Assembly: GCF_000816845.1 (NCBI RefSeq)
Contig: NZ_CP006880.1
Span: forward strand, 1,178,001 to 1,242,000
Source: Rhizobium gallicum bv. gallicum R602sp
Lineage (GTDB): Bacteria; Pseudomonadota; Alphaproteobacteria; Rhizobiales; Rhizobiaceae
Direction of reading: 5' to 3'
DNA length: 64,000 nucleotides
Shown here piece after piece: positions 17,896-27,781 of this stretch. Below the pieces are notes generated by a model. It searched no databases. It was not told where the DNA came from and saw only the letters and a program-made list of their open reading frames with translations. The stretch's first letter is position 1; every line of letters begins with the position of its first letter. The translations under genes and the position numbers were made by a program.

Positions 17896-18702
17896 TCAAA
17901 CGTGATAGGCGGAATCGGGGATGTCGGTGATGAACATGTGTCCCGGCGCATGGGTGATCGCAAAGGGGACACGGGAGGCCATCACGGCCGCCTGCGGGGT
18001 GACGCCGCAGGCCCAGAAGACCGGAACCTCGCCCGGCTCGATTCGCACCGGATCGCCGAATTCCGGCGCGGCGAGATCCTTAATGCCGATCGCTTCCGGC
18101 GTGCCGACATGTATAGGTGCGCCATGCACTGCCGGGAAGCGTCCCGAGATGGTCACGGCGTCCGCCACGCGCGACGCTTGGATCGGCCGCATGGAAACAA
18201 CCATGTTCCCATGCAGGCGGCCGGCCGGCCGGCAAGGCCGGTTGGTCAGATACATCGGCACATTGGACTTGTCCGTGATGTGGCGGATCTCGATCCCGGC
18301 CTCCGCCATCGGGGTCTCGAAGGTGAAGCTACAGCCGATCAGGAAGCTGACGAGGTCTGGATATTCGGCCCAGGCTGCTGTCGCATCCGCTGTCTCTTCG
18401 GCGAGCCTTCCATCACGCCAGATGCGATAAAGCGGCAGATCAGAGCGAAGGTCGGCGCCGGGCGCAAGCAGGGTCGCATGCGAACCCGGATCAGAGACAT
18501 CGAGCACCGGACAAGCCTTTGGATTGCGCTGCGCATAAAGCAAAAAATCGAAGGCCCAGTCGCGCGGAAGCACGATCATATTAGCCTGGGTGAAACCCGG
18601 CGCGACGCCCGAAGTCGGCTCGATGCTGCCTATCCGATAGCGTTCGCGGGCCTTTTGAGCCGGCCCAGCGTTGATGTGGCGAAGATGTTCGATATCGATC
18701 AT
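17896..18702 (-). CDS. DUF1445 / D-glutamate cyclase-like putative hydro-lyase (YcsI family)
   Basis: 268 residues. The pattern [42 protein letters not shown] and [12 protein letters not shown] is typical of the YcsI/DUF1445 family. Members occur in ycsF-ycsI-kipIA operons; a eukaryotic relative is a D-glutamate cyclase that makes 5-oxo-D-proline. A role in feeding or stereochemical handling of 5-oxoproline is therefore likely but unproven. It sits between pxpA and the KipI-KipA fusion, on the same strand with short gaps. Confidence 0.88.
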   Translation of the reverse strand: MIDIEHLRHINAGPAQKARERYRIGSIEPTSGVAPGFTQANMIVLPRDWAFDFLLYAQRNPKACPVLDVSDPGSHATLLAPGADLRSDLPLYRIWRDGRLAEETADATAAWAEYPDLVSFLIGCSFTFETPMAEAGIEIRHITDKSNVPMYLTNRPCRPAGRLHGNMVVSMRPIQASRVADAVTISGRFPAVHGAPIHVGTPEAIGIKDLAAPEFGDPVRIEPGEVPVFWACGVTPQAAVMASRVPFAITHAPGHMFITDIPDSAYHV

Positions 18703-18723
18703 TGCACGTCTCTCGCAGGTTGG

Positions 18724-19488
18724 TCAGGCGGCCAGGAAGGAGCGGACGGCAATCCCGTCGACTTCGAAGACGCGGCGAATCTCCATGGCGATGGAGACAG
18801 CGCTGGGGCTGTCGCCATGCACGCAGATCGACTGGGCGTCGATCTTGATCGTCGAGCCGTCGATCGCTTCAAGCGTACCTTCATGGGCAAGCTGCAGCAT
18901 GCGGCGCGCGATCAGCTGGGGATCATGCAGGACGGCACCCGGTTCACGGCGTGAGACAAGGTCGCCATCGGGTGTATAGGCCCGGTCGGCAAAGGCTTCC
19001 GCCACGGTCTTCAAGCCGCAGTCGCGGGCGAGCTTGAGAATTGGCGTATTTGCAAGACCCATCAGCACCAACGAGGGATCCACCGCCTTGATGCCGTCGA
19101 TCACTGCCTGGGCTTGCTTGGGATCGCGGGCGATGCGGTTGTAGAGAGCGCCGTGCGGCTTGACGTAACCGACGGTGACACCCGCTGCCGCTGCAATGCC
19201 CTTCAGTGCGCCGATCTGATAGATGACATCGGCGGTCAGTTCGTGGCTTGCGACATCCATGTCGCGCCGGCCGAAGCCGACGCGATCAGGATAGGAGACA
19301 TGAGCGCCGATCGAAACGCCCTTTTCAGCTGCGGCCCTGGCGGTTCTTAGAATACCGAGCGGGTCGCCGGCATGAAAGCCGCAGGCGACATTGGCGCTGG
19401 AGACGAGGGCGAGCATCGCGGTGTCGTCGCCCATGCCCCATGCGCCATAGCTTTCGCCGAGATCGCTGTTCAGATCGATGGCAGTCAT
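18724..19488 (-). CDS. pxpA: 5-oxoprolinase subunit A (LamB/YcsF family)
   Basis: 254 residues from the ATG at 19488, which has AGGAGA before it; an upstream reading is out of keeping with the family. The N-terminus [19 protein letters not shown] and then [23 protein letters not shown] and [10 protein letters not shown] are diagnostic for YcsF/PxpA. It supplies the metal-binding catalytic part of the PxpABC 5-oxoprolinase. The gene follows the Nramp-type transporter by 11 bases. Confidence 0.94.
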   Translation of the reverse strand: MTAIDLNSDLGESYGAWGMGDDTAMLALVSSANVACGFHAGDPLGILRTARAAAEKGVSIGAHVSYPDRVGFGRRDMDVASHELTADVIYQIGALKGIAAAAGVTVGYVKPHGALYNRIARDPKQAQAVIDGIKAVDPSLVLMGLANTPILKLARDCGLKTVAEAFADRAYTPDGDLVSRREPGAVLHDPQLIARRMLQLAHEGTLEAIDGSTIKIDAQSICVHGDSPSAVSIAMEIRRVFEVDGIAVRSFLAA

Positions 19489-19499
19489 ATCAGGTCTCC

Positions 19500-20765
19500 T
19501 TAGGCGGTCAAAAGCGCGAAGATCGGGCCGATTGACTTGTAGCCCATGTACCAGGTGAGGACGCAAGCCAGCACGCCGAGCGCAAGCAGCCAGCGCGGAT
19601 AACGGTAGCCACCCATCAGGTCAGAACGGGCCCAGGCAGCATAGATGAAAATCGACAGGCCGATCGGCAGAATGAGACCGTTCAGGCCGCCGACGAAGAC
19701 CAGCATCTGGGCCGGCGGGGTCGTGATAATCACATAGAAGAACAGCGATACCGCGATAAAGATCACGGTCGCGATATTGCGCGCCCTCTCACTAAGGTCC
19801 TGCTTGAAGATCGTGAGGAAGGAAACCGAGGTATAGGCAGCGCCGATAACCGAGGTGATGGCGGCAGCCCACAGGATAATGCCGAAGACGCGCATGCCCA
19901 CATCGCCGGCGGCGGCCTCAAAGGCTTGGGCGGCCGGATTGGCACCCTTGCCTGAGACATCGATTACGACACCGCTTGCGACTACACCGAGCACAGCGAG
20001 AAAGAGGACGTAGCGCATAACGCCGGTGACGGCGATTCCGGTGAGGGCTGCGCGGTTGACGGCGCCGAGGTTTTCGATGCCGACCGTGCCTTTGTCGAGT
20101 AGGCGATGTGCCCCGGAATAGGTGATGTAGCCACCGACCGTGCCGCCGACGATGGTGGTGATCGTGGCGAAATCGACGGTTGCCGGTAAAAAGGTCTGGA
20201 ACAGTGCTTCGCCAACGGGCGGGGCCGATGCGATGGCCACATAGAGTGTCAATGCGATCATCAAGATACCGGCGAAGATGATGAAACGGTCGACGGCCAT
20301 GCCGGCGCGCTTCGATAAGAAGATGCCGATCGAAAGAATCGCGCTGATTGCGCCGCCGGTTTTCGGATCAAGCCCGATCATCGCATTGATACCAAGGCCC
20401 GTGCCCCCGATATTGCCAATATTGAAGAATAATCCGCCGACGATCACCAGAACGGCAAGCAGATAGCCAGCGCCCGGGATTGCGGCATTGGCGAGATCGG
20501 AGGCACGCATCCGCGTCAGGGTGACGATTCGCCAGATGTTCAGCTGCACGACGAAATCAATGACAATCGAGGAGAGGATCGCAAAAGCGAAAGCCGCACC
20601 GAGTTTGGTGGTAAATGTTGCCGTCTGGGTGATGAATCCCGGGCCAATTGCCGACGTAGCCATTAAGAACACCGCAGCCGTGAGTGCTGCGCGCCGCGAC
20701 TTGAGCGACATGCCAGAGGATGCGGCCGATGCGCCGTCTGCGGATGAAATTGATAGCTGTTCCAT
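19500..20765 (-). CDS. Nramp-family membrane transporter of the 5-oxoproline operon (YcsG-like)
   Basis: 421 residues from the ATG at 20765 with AAGGAGAGG upstream. Eleven or so hydrophobic helices span residues 28-421; helix 1 carries [16 protein letters not shown], where the Nramp metal-site DPGN motif would be. The Asp and Asn of that motif are missing, so it may not carry divalent metal ions. It is the first gene of the operon, like ycsG in Bacillus. I infer that it imports 5-oxoproline or a related substrate. Confidence 0.82.
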   Translation of the reverse strand: MEQLSISSADGASAASSGMSLKSRRAALTAAVFLMATSAIGPGFITQTATFTTKLGAAFAFAILSSIVIDFVVQLNIWRIVTLTRMRASDLANAAIPGAGYLLAVLVIVGGLFFNIGNIGGTGLGINAMIGLDPKTGGAISAILSIGIFLSKRAGMAVDRFIIFAGILMIALTLYVAIASAPPVGEALFQTFLPATVDFATITTIVGGTVGGYITYSGAHRLLDKGTVGIENLGAVNRAALTGIAVTGVMRYVLFLAVLGVVASGVVIDVSGKGANPAAQAFEAAAGDVGMRVFGIILWAAAITSVIGAAYTSVSFLTIFKQDLSERARNIATVIFIAVSLFFYVIITTPPAQMLVFVGGLNGLILPIGLSIFIYAAWARSDLMGGYRYPRWLLALGVLACVLTWYMGYKSIGPIFALLTA

Positions 20766-20858
20766 AAACCCTCTCCTTATGCGGCCTCCCGCAGTCCCTC
20801 GGGCGGGCCGTGTGAGTTCTGACACGAGCCAGCGTCGTCGCGTTTCTCTAAGATGTCA

Positions 20859-20917
20859 AGATTGTTCAACGATATTAGTTTATCGTTCTACTATATTTTT
20901 GAAATGTTGAGCAATCT
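20859..20917. promoter_or_regulatory. Nested inverted repeats, likely operator of the divergent GntR regulator
   Basis: An outer inverted repeat has arms AGATTGTTCAAC at 20859-20870 and GTTGAGCAATCT at 20906-20917, matching at 11 of 12 positions. Inside it is a perfect AACGATA/TATCGTT dyad at 20868-20874 and 20881-20887. The segment is markedly AT-rich and lies between the divergent transporter and GntR genes, where an operator is expected. The binding protein is inferred. Confidence 0.55.
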
Positions 20918-21147
20918 GAGCATTTCATGAGCGCCGGCCAATCTTCAGAACCCATTTTGCAGCACCCGCCCGCGCGCTTGTCACTTTTCGCGCCCTTAAG
21001 GGATATGTCTGACTGCCGCGATTGACCTTTGCCGCAGTGACCCGATTGGCCGTGTCGTTCGCCCAATGGTTCCCATTGAGCGAGAACCGCGATATCGATG
21101 CGCAAGGAGACGGATGCTTCATCCATTTCCATGCAGAAGGGGCTTTG

Positions 21148-21810
21148 ATGGCTGAACAGGATACCATATCGGCGCTTGCGCCGCGTCTGGCGAAGGAGAT
21201 CCGCGACATGCTGATCGCGGGCGAATTGAAGCCGGGGCAGCGCCTGTCTGAGGCAGCGCTCAGCGCCGGCCTTGATGTGTCGCGCAATTCACTGCGCGAA
21301 GCCTTCCGGCTCTTGACCAAGGAAAATCTCTTGCGCCACGAACCCAATCGCGGCGTCTTCGTCGCCACGCCGAGCATGGCCTCAATCATCGACATCTACC
21401 GTGTGCGCCGCGTGATCGAATGCCAGGCGCTTGCAAAGGCCTATCCCAAGCATCCGGCGGTGGTTCGTATGCGCTCGGCGGTCGAGCGCGCCAGGGTCGC
21501 GCGCGATCGCAAGGATTGGGCCATGGTCGGCAGCGAAAACATGGTCTTTCACGCGGCGATCGTCGATCTTGCCGACAGTCAGCGCCTGAATGCTTTCTAC
21601 GCCCAGATCGCCGCAGAGCTGCGTCTCAGTTTCGGCCTTCTCGCCGATCCCGAATCGTTGCACGCGCCCTATGTCGACCTCAATGGCGCTATTCTCGAAA
21701 AGCTCGAGGCGGGACTGACGGCCGAAGCTTGCACGGCGCTCGAAGCGTATCTGATGCAGTCTGAGCGCACAGTTCTCGCCGCCTTCTCGCGGATCGATCC
21801 GGGCAAATGA
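21148..21810 (+). CDS. GntR-family regulator (FCD/FadR subgroup)
   Basis: 220 residues from the ATG at 21148, preceded by AGAAGGGG. Residues about 12-75 are a winged helix-turn-helix (LKPGQRLSEAALSAGLDVSR, REAFRLLTKENLL, RGVFVATPS). Residues 80-210 are an all-helical FCD ligand domain with the expected His in the AIVDLADSQRLNAFY region. It is divergent from the 5-oxoproline operon and most likely its repressor, acting on the nested dyads at 20859-20917. Confidence 0.9.
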   Translation: MAEQDTISALAPRLAKEIRDMLIAGELKPGQRLSEAALSAGLDVSRNSLREAFRLLTKENLLRHEPNRGVFVATPSMASIIDIYRVRRVIECQALAKAYPKHPAVVRMRSAVERARVARDRKDWAMVGSENMVFHAAIVDLADSQRLNAFYAQIAAELRLSFGLLADPESLHAPYVDLNGAILEKLEAGLTAEACTALEAYLMQSERTVLAAFSRIDPGK

Positions 21811-21970
21811 TCCCCATTGTGAAACCAGCAGCTAAAACCACGGTCTCAGAACCACGCACGCCGCCGGCGAGCCGCTTCGTCGCGAAGCAGCAGCGCCGGC
21901 GGGCTTGCCGAAGAATTGCTGGCACCATTTCGCGCTTGTTGTCGTGCGAGACGCGAACGGATACTCAATA

Positions 21971-22192
21971 CTAATTTGCTGCAACCCTTCGCGCGAGCGC
22001 CATCACATAGTCATCCGCGATGTCGGCCAAGGTCAAGGCGACCTCCGGTTCCTTCCACCCCGCAGCAAGGGCCCTTTGCACGAAATCTTGAAATGCCGCT
22101 GCAAGGACCTCTTCGCGCTCGACAGCTCTATATGGATCACTTGCGCCATGTTGCGGATTGCTGATCTGTATTGTCGGACGGGTAAATTCCAT
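21971..22192 (-). CDS. Small conserved hypothetical protein
   Basis: 73 residues from the ATG at 22192, with AGGGGG about eight bases upstream; a longer reading starting at 22237 is less likely. It is acidic and helical (YRAVEREEVLAAAFQDFVQR, then LTLADIADDYVMALARR) with no membrane segment. The helical pattern and codon use look real. I recognise it as a recurrent small rhizobial protein but know no function. Confidence 0.6.
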   Translation of the reverse strand: MEFTRPTIQISNPQHGASDPYRAVEREEVLAAAFQDFVQRALAAGWKEPEVALTLADIADDYVMALARRVAAN

Positions 22193-22588
22193 TGATATGC
22201 CCCCTGGAGGTTGCGCTATTTTGCATGGAGAGTACATTCGTCATGTACCCGGTTTCTCTCGTCTGAACTGCTATTATGCTTCGTTTCTAATAAGTTAAGT
22301 GTCGCGTGTCGTTAGCCACGCATCCCGAAACTTGCAGCAGCGTCCATTTTTTGCAATCACCGATCGGCGATCCGGAATTTTACCCTCAATGACCACGATA
22401 TGCGGTCAAGCAAACATACCCACGGTCCTGCGACGAGCGGCGACCAGTAAAGGGCCATCGTCGGGAGGTCGCCGGGCTGCTTAGGACAGGTCGCCATCGG
22501 CTTTAGCGGCGCACGATCGATGTGTGCGGCAAGCGAAATGAGCTCGTCAATGCCGCAGATCGCCTGCTCTGATGGCCACCGGCCGGGG
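22193..22588. other. Gene-poor stretch downstream of the AraC regulator
   Basis: About 395 bases between the 3' end of the AraC-type gene and the start of the small protein gene. No convincing reading frame, repeat or terminator was found. Confidence 0.5.
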
Positions 22589-23803
22589 CTAGCGGCTATG
22601 GCCGAGCGTCTTTAGCCATTTGTCGAAGGAATGAGCGCTCTCGACTTCTGACATTGGTGCGACAGCATGCCCAAGATAGAGCGGAACGGCCACATTTCGC
22701 GCCTCCCGCGGACTGTAACCAAACTCCTTACTGAAGGCCCGGCTGAAATGGGCAGCAGAAGAAAAGCCCACAGCAAAGGCGATATCGACGATTTGCTGCC
22801 GATTGCTGACGTCACTCAGGGCAGCGTGAGCAGACAAAAGCCGCCGGCGCTGAATATAGTGATGAACGCCGCCATCCGGCTCGAACACCTGATAGAGGCG
22901 GGTGCGCGAAACACCAAGTTCCCGACATATCCGATCCGTCGTGAGATCGGGCGACTTCAGATTGCGCTGGACGAAGCGGCGCACGCGCTCCATCAAAGCC
23001 AAGGTGCTGTGTTGCTCCGGAACAGCAATATTCGAAGCCGATGCTGAAACGCAGGTCAAAACCATATCACGTGTGGTCTGGACCACGTAAGGAAGGTCCA
23101 CCGCAGCCAGACGTGAAAGGTTTGCCTCGACACCATCCAGATATTCGATCAGCAGTTTAGTGTATGTTCCGGACAAGGCGACATTGTTTTTGATTTCGCT
23201 GGAGGCGGGAACATCAAAAAGCAGTTCGCGCGGCAAATAAAGCGAGAGGACCCGCGCCTCGGTTGATCGGCCTCGAAATGGATGTCCCAAGGAACGCAGT
23301 TCCACCTTTCCTGGCTCGCCCTCCGAGACATGCCCATCAACTTCCGTCCATGTCCGCCCGTTGCGCAGGACCGAAATGTGCCAATGATCGATGAGGTTTG
23401 ACCGCACCTTTGCCTCCGATCGCACATAGCTGTGGGCAGGGGTGCTTTGTTGAACGACCAGCATGCCGCCGAGATTCCAGGCCGCATGATCGGCTACAAA
23501 CTCCGCTTCTTGCGAAGGGGAATCCGGACGCCGAATGTCTATAAGGGGAGCGACATAGGCCTGCCAGGCCGCAAATTGACCTGCCGGTTCCAGCCCGCGC
23601 GTGGAAAACAGCAATGGTTCCAACGCTGGCGGAGCCGGAGGCTCTTCATTGCTTGGCTGTGCCGATCGCGGATAACGACGGCGTTCGACCTCTACCGGCG
23701 CAGTGTCGTCGCCCGGCACGCCATTTTCGGTTTTGGAACCGGGGGGTACGGATTGTTCTTTGCGTCGATCATCTGACAATCTGGTCCCCCGAACTGGCGT
23801 CAC
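22589..23803 (-). CDS. AraC-family transcriptional regulator
   Basis: Up to 404 residues. The start is unsure: GTG at 23803 has no ribosome site, whereas an in-frame TTG at 23779 has GGGGGA five bases upstream. The first 60 residues are charged and Pro-rich. The middle (about 65-270) resembles an AraC-type ligand or dimerisation domain. The C-terminus (about 285-385) is a double helix-turn-helix: TTDRICRELGVSRTRLYQVF and IVDIAFAVGFSSAAHFSRAF, ending EFGYSPREAR. Target genes are not evident. Confidence 0.87.
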   Translation of the reverse strand: MTPVRGTRLSDDRRKEQSVPPGSKTENGVPGDDTAPVEVERRRYPRSAQPSNEEPPAPPALEPLLFSTRGLEPAGQFAAWQAYVAPLIDIRRPDSPSQEAEFVADHAAWNLGGMLVVQQSTPAHSYVRSEAKVRSNLIDHWHISVLRNGRTWTEVDGHVSEGEPGKVELRSLGHPFRGRSTEARVLSLYLPRELLFDVPASSEIKNNVALSGTYTKLLIEYLDGVEANLSRLAAVDLPYVVQTTRDMVLTCVSASASNIAVPEQHSTLALMERVRRFVQRNLKSPDLTTDRICRELGVSRTRLYQVFEPDGGVHHYIQRRRLLSAHAALSDVSNRQQIVDIAFAVGFSSAAHFSRAFSKEFGYSPREARNVAVPLYLGHAVAPMSEVESAHSFDKWLKTLGHSR

Positions 23804-24208
23804 GACAGCGCCAAATAGTCACCCTACTTAAGTCGCCGGATCTGTCGAAAGAGACGGAGAACGCTGTCCCTTCCAGGCGAAGATAGGCGCTTCATCAAAC
23901 CAACGACTGCACAGCGCTGGCCAACCCGGCATCTCATGCACGAGCCCAACGCGGCCACGTCTGACTTTCAAGCTCGCTACCCCCGACCTTGTGGTCGACC
24001 CTCGATCAGGAACTGGCCTGATTCTACCGATATCCCGTTCACGCCATTGTCTAGGTAATTTCTTGTCTAGATTGTGGCATTTGGCGGAATGCACGAACCC
24101 CTGCGGATCCGGTGATCGAGACCGGCGCATGAACCGGAGCCGAGTACATGGTCGTCGGTATTGGTGGAAGTCTCAACGGTCGCAGCGGCTCCATACCACC
24201 GGATATGG
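23804..24208. other. Gene-poor stretch
   Basis: About 400 bases upstream of the AraC gene. I see no credible gene, only scattered short frames on both strands and no clear promoter. Confidence 0.45.
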
Positions 24209-24634
24209 TCAGCAGGAAGTTGAGCGGAGACAATCGAAATCTCCAACTTCGAGAGGAATGCCTTCCCGATCCTTGTCAGGTGGTTCTGGTCTCCTGGCAC
24301 GTTCGTCTGTCAAGATGTGTCGTACGACAATGTCATTGGCACTTCGCCCAGGATCGCACACCTGCATTTCCGCTGTCAGCAATTTTAAAGCGTCCGCCAG
24401 TTGTCTTTCCGCGTTGATAGTAGATGCCGAACCGGCTTCGCGCAATTCGCTATAGAGCTTTGCTCGCTCATAAAATTCTTCGGCTCTGGCCAGACACTCT
24501 GCTGTCGGTTTGATCATCCTCAAGGCGAGGCGTAGGTTAATTGCGGCCGTAAGCTCAAATGCAGCAGCCGAGAAACTTGTAACCGCGCCCGGGGGGTGGG
24601 TCCTCTTCAGAAGCGCCAGCCATTGAGGGATCAT
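24209..24634 (-). CDS. Hypothetical protein
   Basis: 141 residues. The ATG at 24634 has GGAG seven bases upstream. The middle is helical and charged (LARAEEFYERAKLYSELREA, ERQLADALKLLTAEM) with no signal or membrane segment. I do not recognise the family. Codon use is acceptable but the neighbours give no clue. Confidence 0.45.
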   Translation of the reverse strand: MIPQWLALLKRTHPPGAVTSFSAAAFELTAAINLRLALRMIKPTAECLARAEEFYERAKLYSELREAGSASTINAERQLADALKLLTAEMQVCDPGRSANDIVVRHILTDERARRPEPPDKDREGIPLEVGDFDCLRSTSC

Positions 24635-25011
24635 TACGGTCTCCGGAACGCGACCTGCACATCAGAACGAAACGAGAGTACGCGAGCACATATCTCTCGT
24701 GGGTTGATCATGCCCTCCCAGTCCTCATCTGTCCTCGGACTTTGGTCCTATCCGCAAGCGGACGAAGGTCCGATCCCGTTCGCAGGAAAGGTCTGATCTT
24801 CCTTTATCAGGCGCTTGCAGGGTTGACGATCGGCATGCGTCATGAGCAATCTCAAGAACTTGGACTGGCCTTTTCGGCTGCTTGGATGCTGCATGTAAAT
24901 TTGCTCAGCAGGTTTTGCCCATCGCCTTCGAGCCGAATATTCGCCATTGCTCCAAGTGCGCTCTTTAATTGACAAAGGACGTGGGCGCTGACCCCGCGTC
25001 AGGTAACAGCG
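24635..25011. other. Gene-poor stretch upstream of the Gly/Asn-rich protein gene
   Basis: About 375 bases. It presumably contains the promoter of the gene at 25012, but no clear -35/-10 pair or operator was recognised. Confidence 0.4.
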
Positions 25012-25467
25012 ATGACGACGCGTCGGAACTTTCTAGCCACGTTGTGTTGGGCTTTGGTTGGTGTCTCCCTTTCAATCCTTCCCTACAAGATTGAAATATC
25101 GGGATCCGCGTTTGACGTGGTCACCCAGTCTGCCCTGGCCAAGAGTGGAAACAACGGCAATGGCGGCGGCAATGGCAACGGCGGCAATGGCGGCAACGGC
25201 GGCGGCAATGGCAACGGCGGCGGTGGCAACGGCGGCGGTGGCAACGGGAAGAGCGGCTCGAGCAACAGCTCTTCCGGAAAAAGCTCTGGTGTGTCGGCAA
25301 CGACAAGAGGCGATGACAACTCCTCGCTTGAAGTGCTTCACGTCGATGGAATGAGCGAGGAAGTCAAAAGGGGACGTTACATCATGAAAGATGCGAAAGG
25401 GCGCACGATCGTCAATCGGCGCGCCACGTTTGATGATGTAAAACGGCTTCAATCATTCAGTCCCTGA
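25012..25467 (+). CDS. Exported Gly/Asn-rich low-complexity protein 1
   Basis: 151 residues. The N-terminus TTRRNFLATLC has twin arginines and then a hydrophobic run, so it may be a Tat or Sec signal; a cleavage site after QSALA is plausible near residue 43. Residues about 45-80 are almost pure Gly/Asn (GNGGG repeats), then a Ser/Lys-rich linker, then a small charged domain (RGRYIMKDAKGRTIVNRRAT). It resembles the protein at 27782 in layout. The 3' end overlaps the convergent response-regulator gene by 11 bases. Function unknown; a surface or matrix role is inferred. Confidence 0.7.
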   Translation: MTTRRNFLATLCWALVGVSLSILPYKIEISGSAFDVVTQSALAKSGNNGNGGGNGNGGNGGNGGGNGNGGGGNGGGGNGKSGSSNSSSGKSSGVSATTRGDDNSSLEVLHVDGMSEEVKRGRYIMKDAKGRTIVNRRATFDDVKRLQSFSP

Positions 25468-26107
25468 CCGGCTTCCGATCGATCGCATCGCGAAAGACCA
25501 TCGCCGCCTCTGTCCTGTTGTTGACGTCAAGTTTCGCCATGACCTGTGTCATGTGATGCTTAATCGTTTTCTCGTGCAGGTCGAGCTTCCGGGCCACCTC
25601 CTTATTGCTAAGGCCCGTCGCGACGAGCTTTAGAACTTCGTGTTCACGGGCGGTAAGCGCAGCAATGGCGTCAACGTTGGAGGGCTCGGATGGATTGTGA
25701 AGCAACTTGGCAGACAGCGTCGGAGCAACATATCCGTCCCCGTCAGCCACCGTGCGGATGATGTCAGCGAGTGCTCTGGAGCCGACGCCTTTGAGAACAT
25801 AACCTTTCGCCCCCGCCTTCAAGGCTCCGGTAACATCATCGTTGGTTTCAGAGACCGTCAACATGATGATCTTCTGCGCGGGTGATGCTTCAAGGATCGG
25901 ACCAATCGCGTTCAGTCCCCCGCCTGGCATGGAAATGTCGATGAGGATGATGTCGGGCCGCAGGTCCTGCGCAATTCGCAACGCGTCATCCTTCGAGCCG
26001 CCTTCGGCGATCACCAAGAAACCATCGATCTCCGACAAGCTTCTCGTTACGCCCTCTCTAAACAGCGGGTGATCGTCTATAACCGCGACCCTGATCGTTT
26101 CGCTCAT
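25457..26107 (-). CDS. NarL/FixJ-family response regulator
   Basis: 216 residues. The receiver domain has Asp11/Asp12, phosphoacceptor Asp57 (LIDISMPGG), Thr in MLTVSE and Lys in YVLKG. The C-terminal LuxR-type helix-turn-helix (about 145-210) carries LTAREHEVLKLVATGLSNKE and IKHHMTQVMAKL. It starts in an ATGA overlap with the cognate histidine kinase. Likely targets are the two flanking Gly/Asn-rich protein genes, by position only. Confidence 0.95.
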   Translation of the reverse strand: MSETIRVAVIDDHPLFREGVTRSLSEIDGFLVIAEGGSKDDALRIAQDLRPDIILIDISMPGGGLNAIGPILEASPAQKIIMLTVSETNDDVTGALKAGAKGYVLKGVGSRALADIIRTVADGDGYVAPTLSAKLLHNPSEPSNVDAIAALTAREHEVLKLVATGLSNKEVARKLDLHEKTIKHHMTQVMAKLDVNNRTEAAMVFRDAIDRKPVRD

Positions 26108-27504
26108 ATTTGCTCGGCCTCCTCGGTGTTGAGTGTCATCCTGACGGTCGTACCTGGCGCCGCAAATGTGATCTCGAACGTACCGCCAAGACTTTCAACG
26201 CGTTCCCTGAGGCCCGCAAGTCCAAGGCTGGTAGGTCCGACGTCGTCGGGACTGAAACCTGGCCCATCGTCTGCGACTTCTATGCTGACGCAATTTTCCT
26301 GCAGACGCTGGATAACACGCTGGCCCGCGCCCCCGCCATGGCGATAGGCATTATTCAATGCTTCCTGCACAAAACGGTAGATGCATATTTTCGCCGACGG
26401 CGATAGACAAACAGGGATGCTGGACGTCACCAGCTCGACGATCGTCCCGGTTCTCTGGCGATGCGCGTGAACACTACGCTCCAATATTTCAGAAAGGCTC
26501 GCTGCCTCGATCTGCGGCAAGACCAGACCGCTGCAAATCGTACGGATTTCGCGCATGGCTTCGTCGAGACTTGCCTTGATGGATGCTACCTCCCGCTCGC
26601 GGGTGACAGGAGAGGTCGAGGCGCTGACGACGGTGCGGCTATCCAGCCGAAGTGAAGCATAAGCTATAAGTTGGGCTGGGCCGTCGTGAAGATCCGCGCC
26701 GATGCGCCGCAGATAGCTCTCGTTCAATGCGGTGACACGTTCGGAAGCGCGCTGGACACGCTCCCGGAGAGCCTCGTTCTGGGCAAGCAAAGCGGACAAA
26801 TCGTCGATCCGCTGGCTTAACGCATGACGCTGATTTTCGATCGTTCGGCTACCCCTTAAAACAATCGCCGAAAGCGTCGCGAAGAACACAAGCGTAAAGC
26901 CCGCCACCGCGAGCCAGGTGTGAAGCCGGGCCTGTCTAAGGCTGTGCTGGAAGTCGTTGGCAATTTCGTAAAACTCCGAAACGGCGACCACCTGTCCTGA
27001 CCAGGGCTGCAGGACGGGGTTATAGATCTCCAGAAGCGGTTTACCGGCAAGGCGTTCTACCTTGTCCTCGACATCGTCGAGCTCGTTGAACTGTGCCGCC
27101 ATCTTGCCGGCAAAGGCCGTCTTGAGCTCATCACTGAGCGGGAACTTCTTTCCGACCATGGTCTTGTCGTTCGAATAGAGAACAGTTCCGTCCGAGCGCC
27201 ACAAACGGAATGACAACAGCCGGTTGCCGAGCGCACCTTGCCCGAGCGTCTCGTCCAGAGCACGCGCGACAGTGTCGTCAAGCGCCTGGCTCGTCTGCAT
27301 GTCAGGCAGCAGCGGAGCAATGACACTGTCCACGTAAAGGGCGGTCGTTGCGGCAGAATTGCGTGTAACGGCGTCTTCGATCAATCGAGTCACGAACGCC
27401 CCGACCAGAAGCATCGCTCCAATCGAGACAATGCCGCCAATCACTAGGAACTGCTTGGCCAGTGACTGCGAATTCCATTTTGAAATCAGGTTGGGCCGAC
27501 GCAC
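26104..27504 (-). CDS. Sensor histidine kinase (HisKA_3, NarX/DegS type)
   Basis: 466 residues. Transmembrane helices at about 17-39 and 196-216 bracket a periplasmic sensor domain of about 155 residues. A coiled linker leads to the dimerisation motif DLHDGPAQL with His273. The HATPase region has EALNNAYRHGGG (N box) and ADDGPGF (G1 box). It pairs with the overlapping response regulator. It is divergent from the Gly/Asn-rich protein gene at 27782, and the intergenic region may hold the target promoter. Confidence 0.95.
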   Translation of the reverse strand: MRRPNLISKWNSQSLAKQFLVIGGIVSIGAMLLVGAFVTRLIEDAVTRNSAATTALYVDSVIAPLLPDMQTSQALDDTVARALDETLGQGALGNRLLSFRLWRSDGTVLYSNDKTMVGKKFPLSDELKTAFAGKMAAQFNELDDVEDKVERLAGKPLLEIYNPVLQPWSGQVVAVSEFYEIANDFQHSLRQARLHTWLAVAGFTLVFFATLSAIVLRGSRTIENQRHALSQRIDDLSALLAQNEALRERVQRASERVTALNESYLRRIGADLHDGPAQLIAYASLRLDSRTVVSASTSPVTREREVASIKASLDEAMREIRTICSGLVLPQIEAASLSEILERSVHAHRQRTGTIVELVTSSIPVCLSPSAKICIYRFVQEALNNAYRHGGGAGQRVIQRLQENCVSIEVADDGPGFSPDDVGPTSLGLAGLRERVESLGGTFEITFAAPGTTVRMTLNTEEAEQI

Positions 27505-27781
27505 GAGTTATTCTCGGGGATTGGTCGCATTGCGTGGGCGACCCGTTTCGATTTTGCAGATAGCCTACCTTCTCTGCTCCGGCGGTCAATGGCGAGCTTG
27601 TCAAGCGTCCACTATCAGACGTTTAGAATCCATCCATCGGACCTAAGTCCTAACCGCTGCGGCATTGGTCTGACGATCATGGAATCGCGCCGCCGCGCAA
27701 GCTATCGTTGCGTTCAGTGAAGCCGCCCATCCGCGGCTGGCCGTGATTTTCGTCGCCGCCGCTTTAACGAGGAGACATCGC

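Noticed and set aside
17656..18954. 432-codon plus-strand frame opposite the KipI and DUF1445 genes
   Set aside because: It spans two convincing genes antisense and has atypical composition.
25146..25260. Short tandem GGCAACGGC-like repeats resembling a repeat array
   Set aside because: They encode the Gly/Asn run of an exported protein; units are 6-9 bases and lack spacers, so this is not CRISPR.
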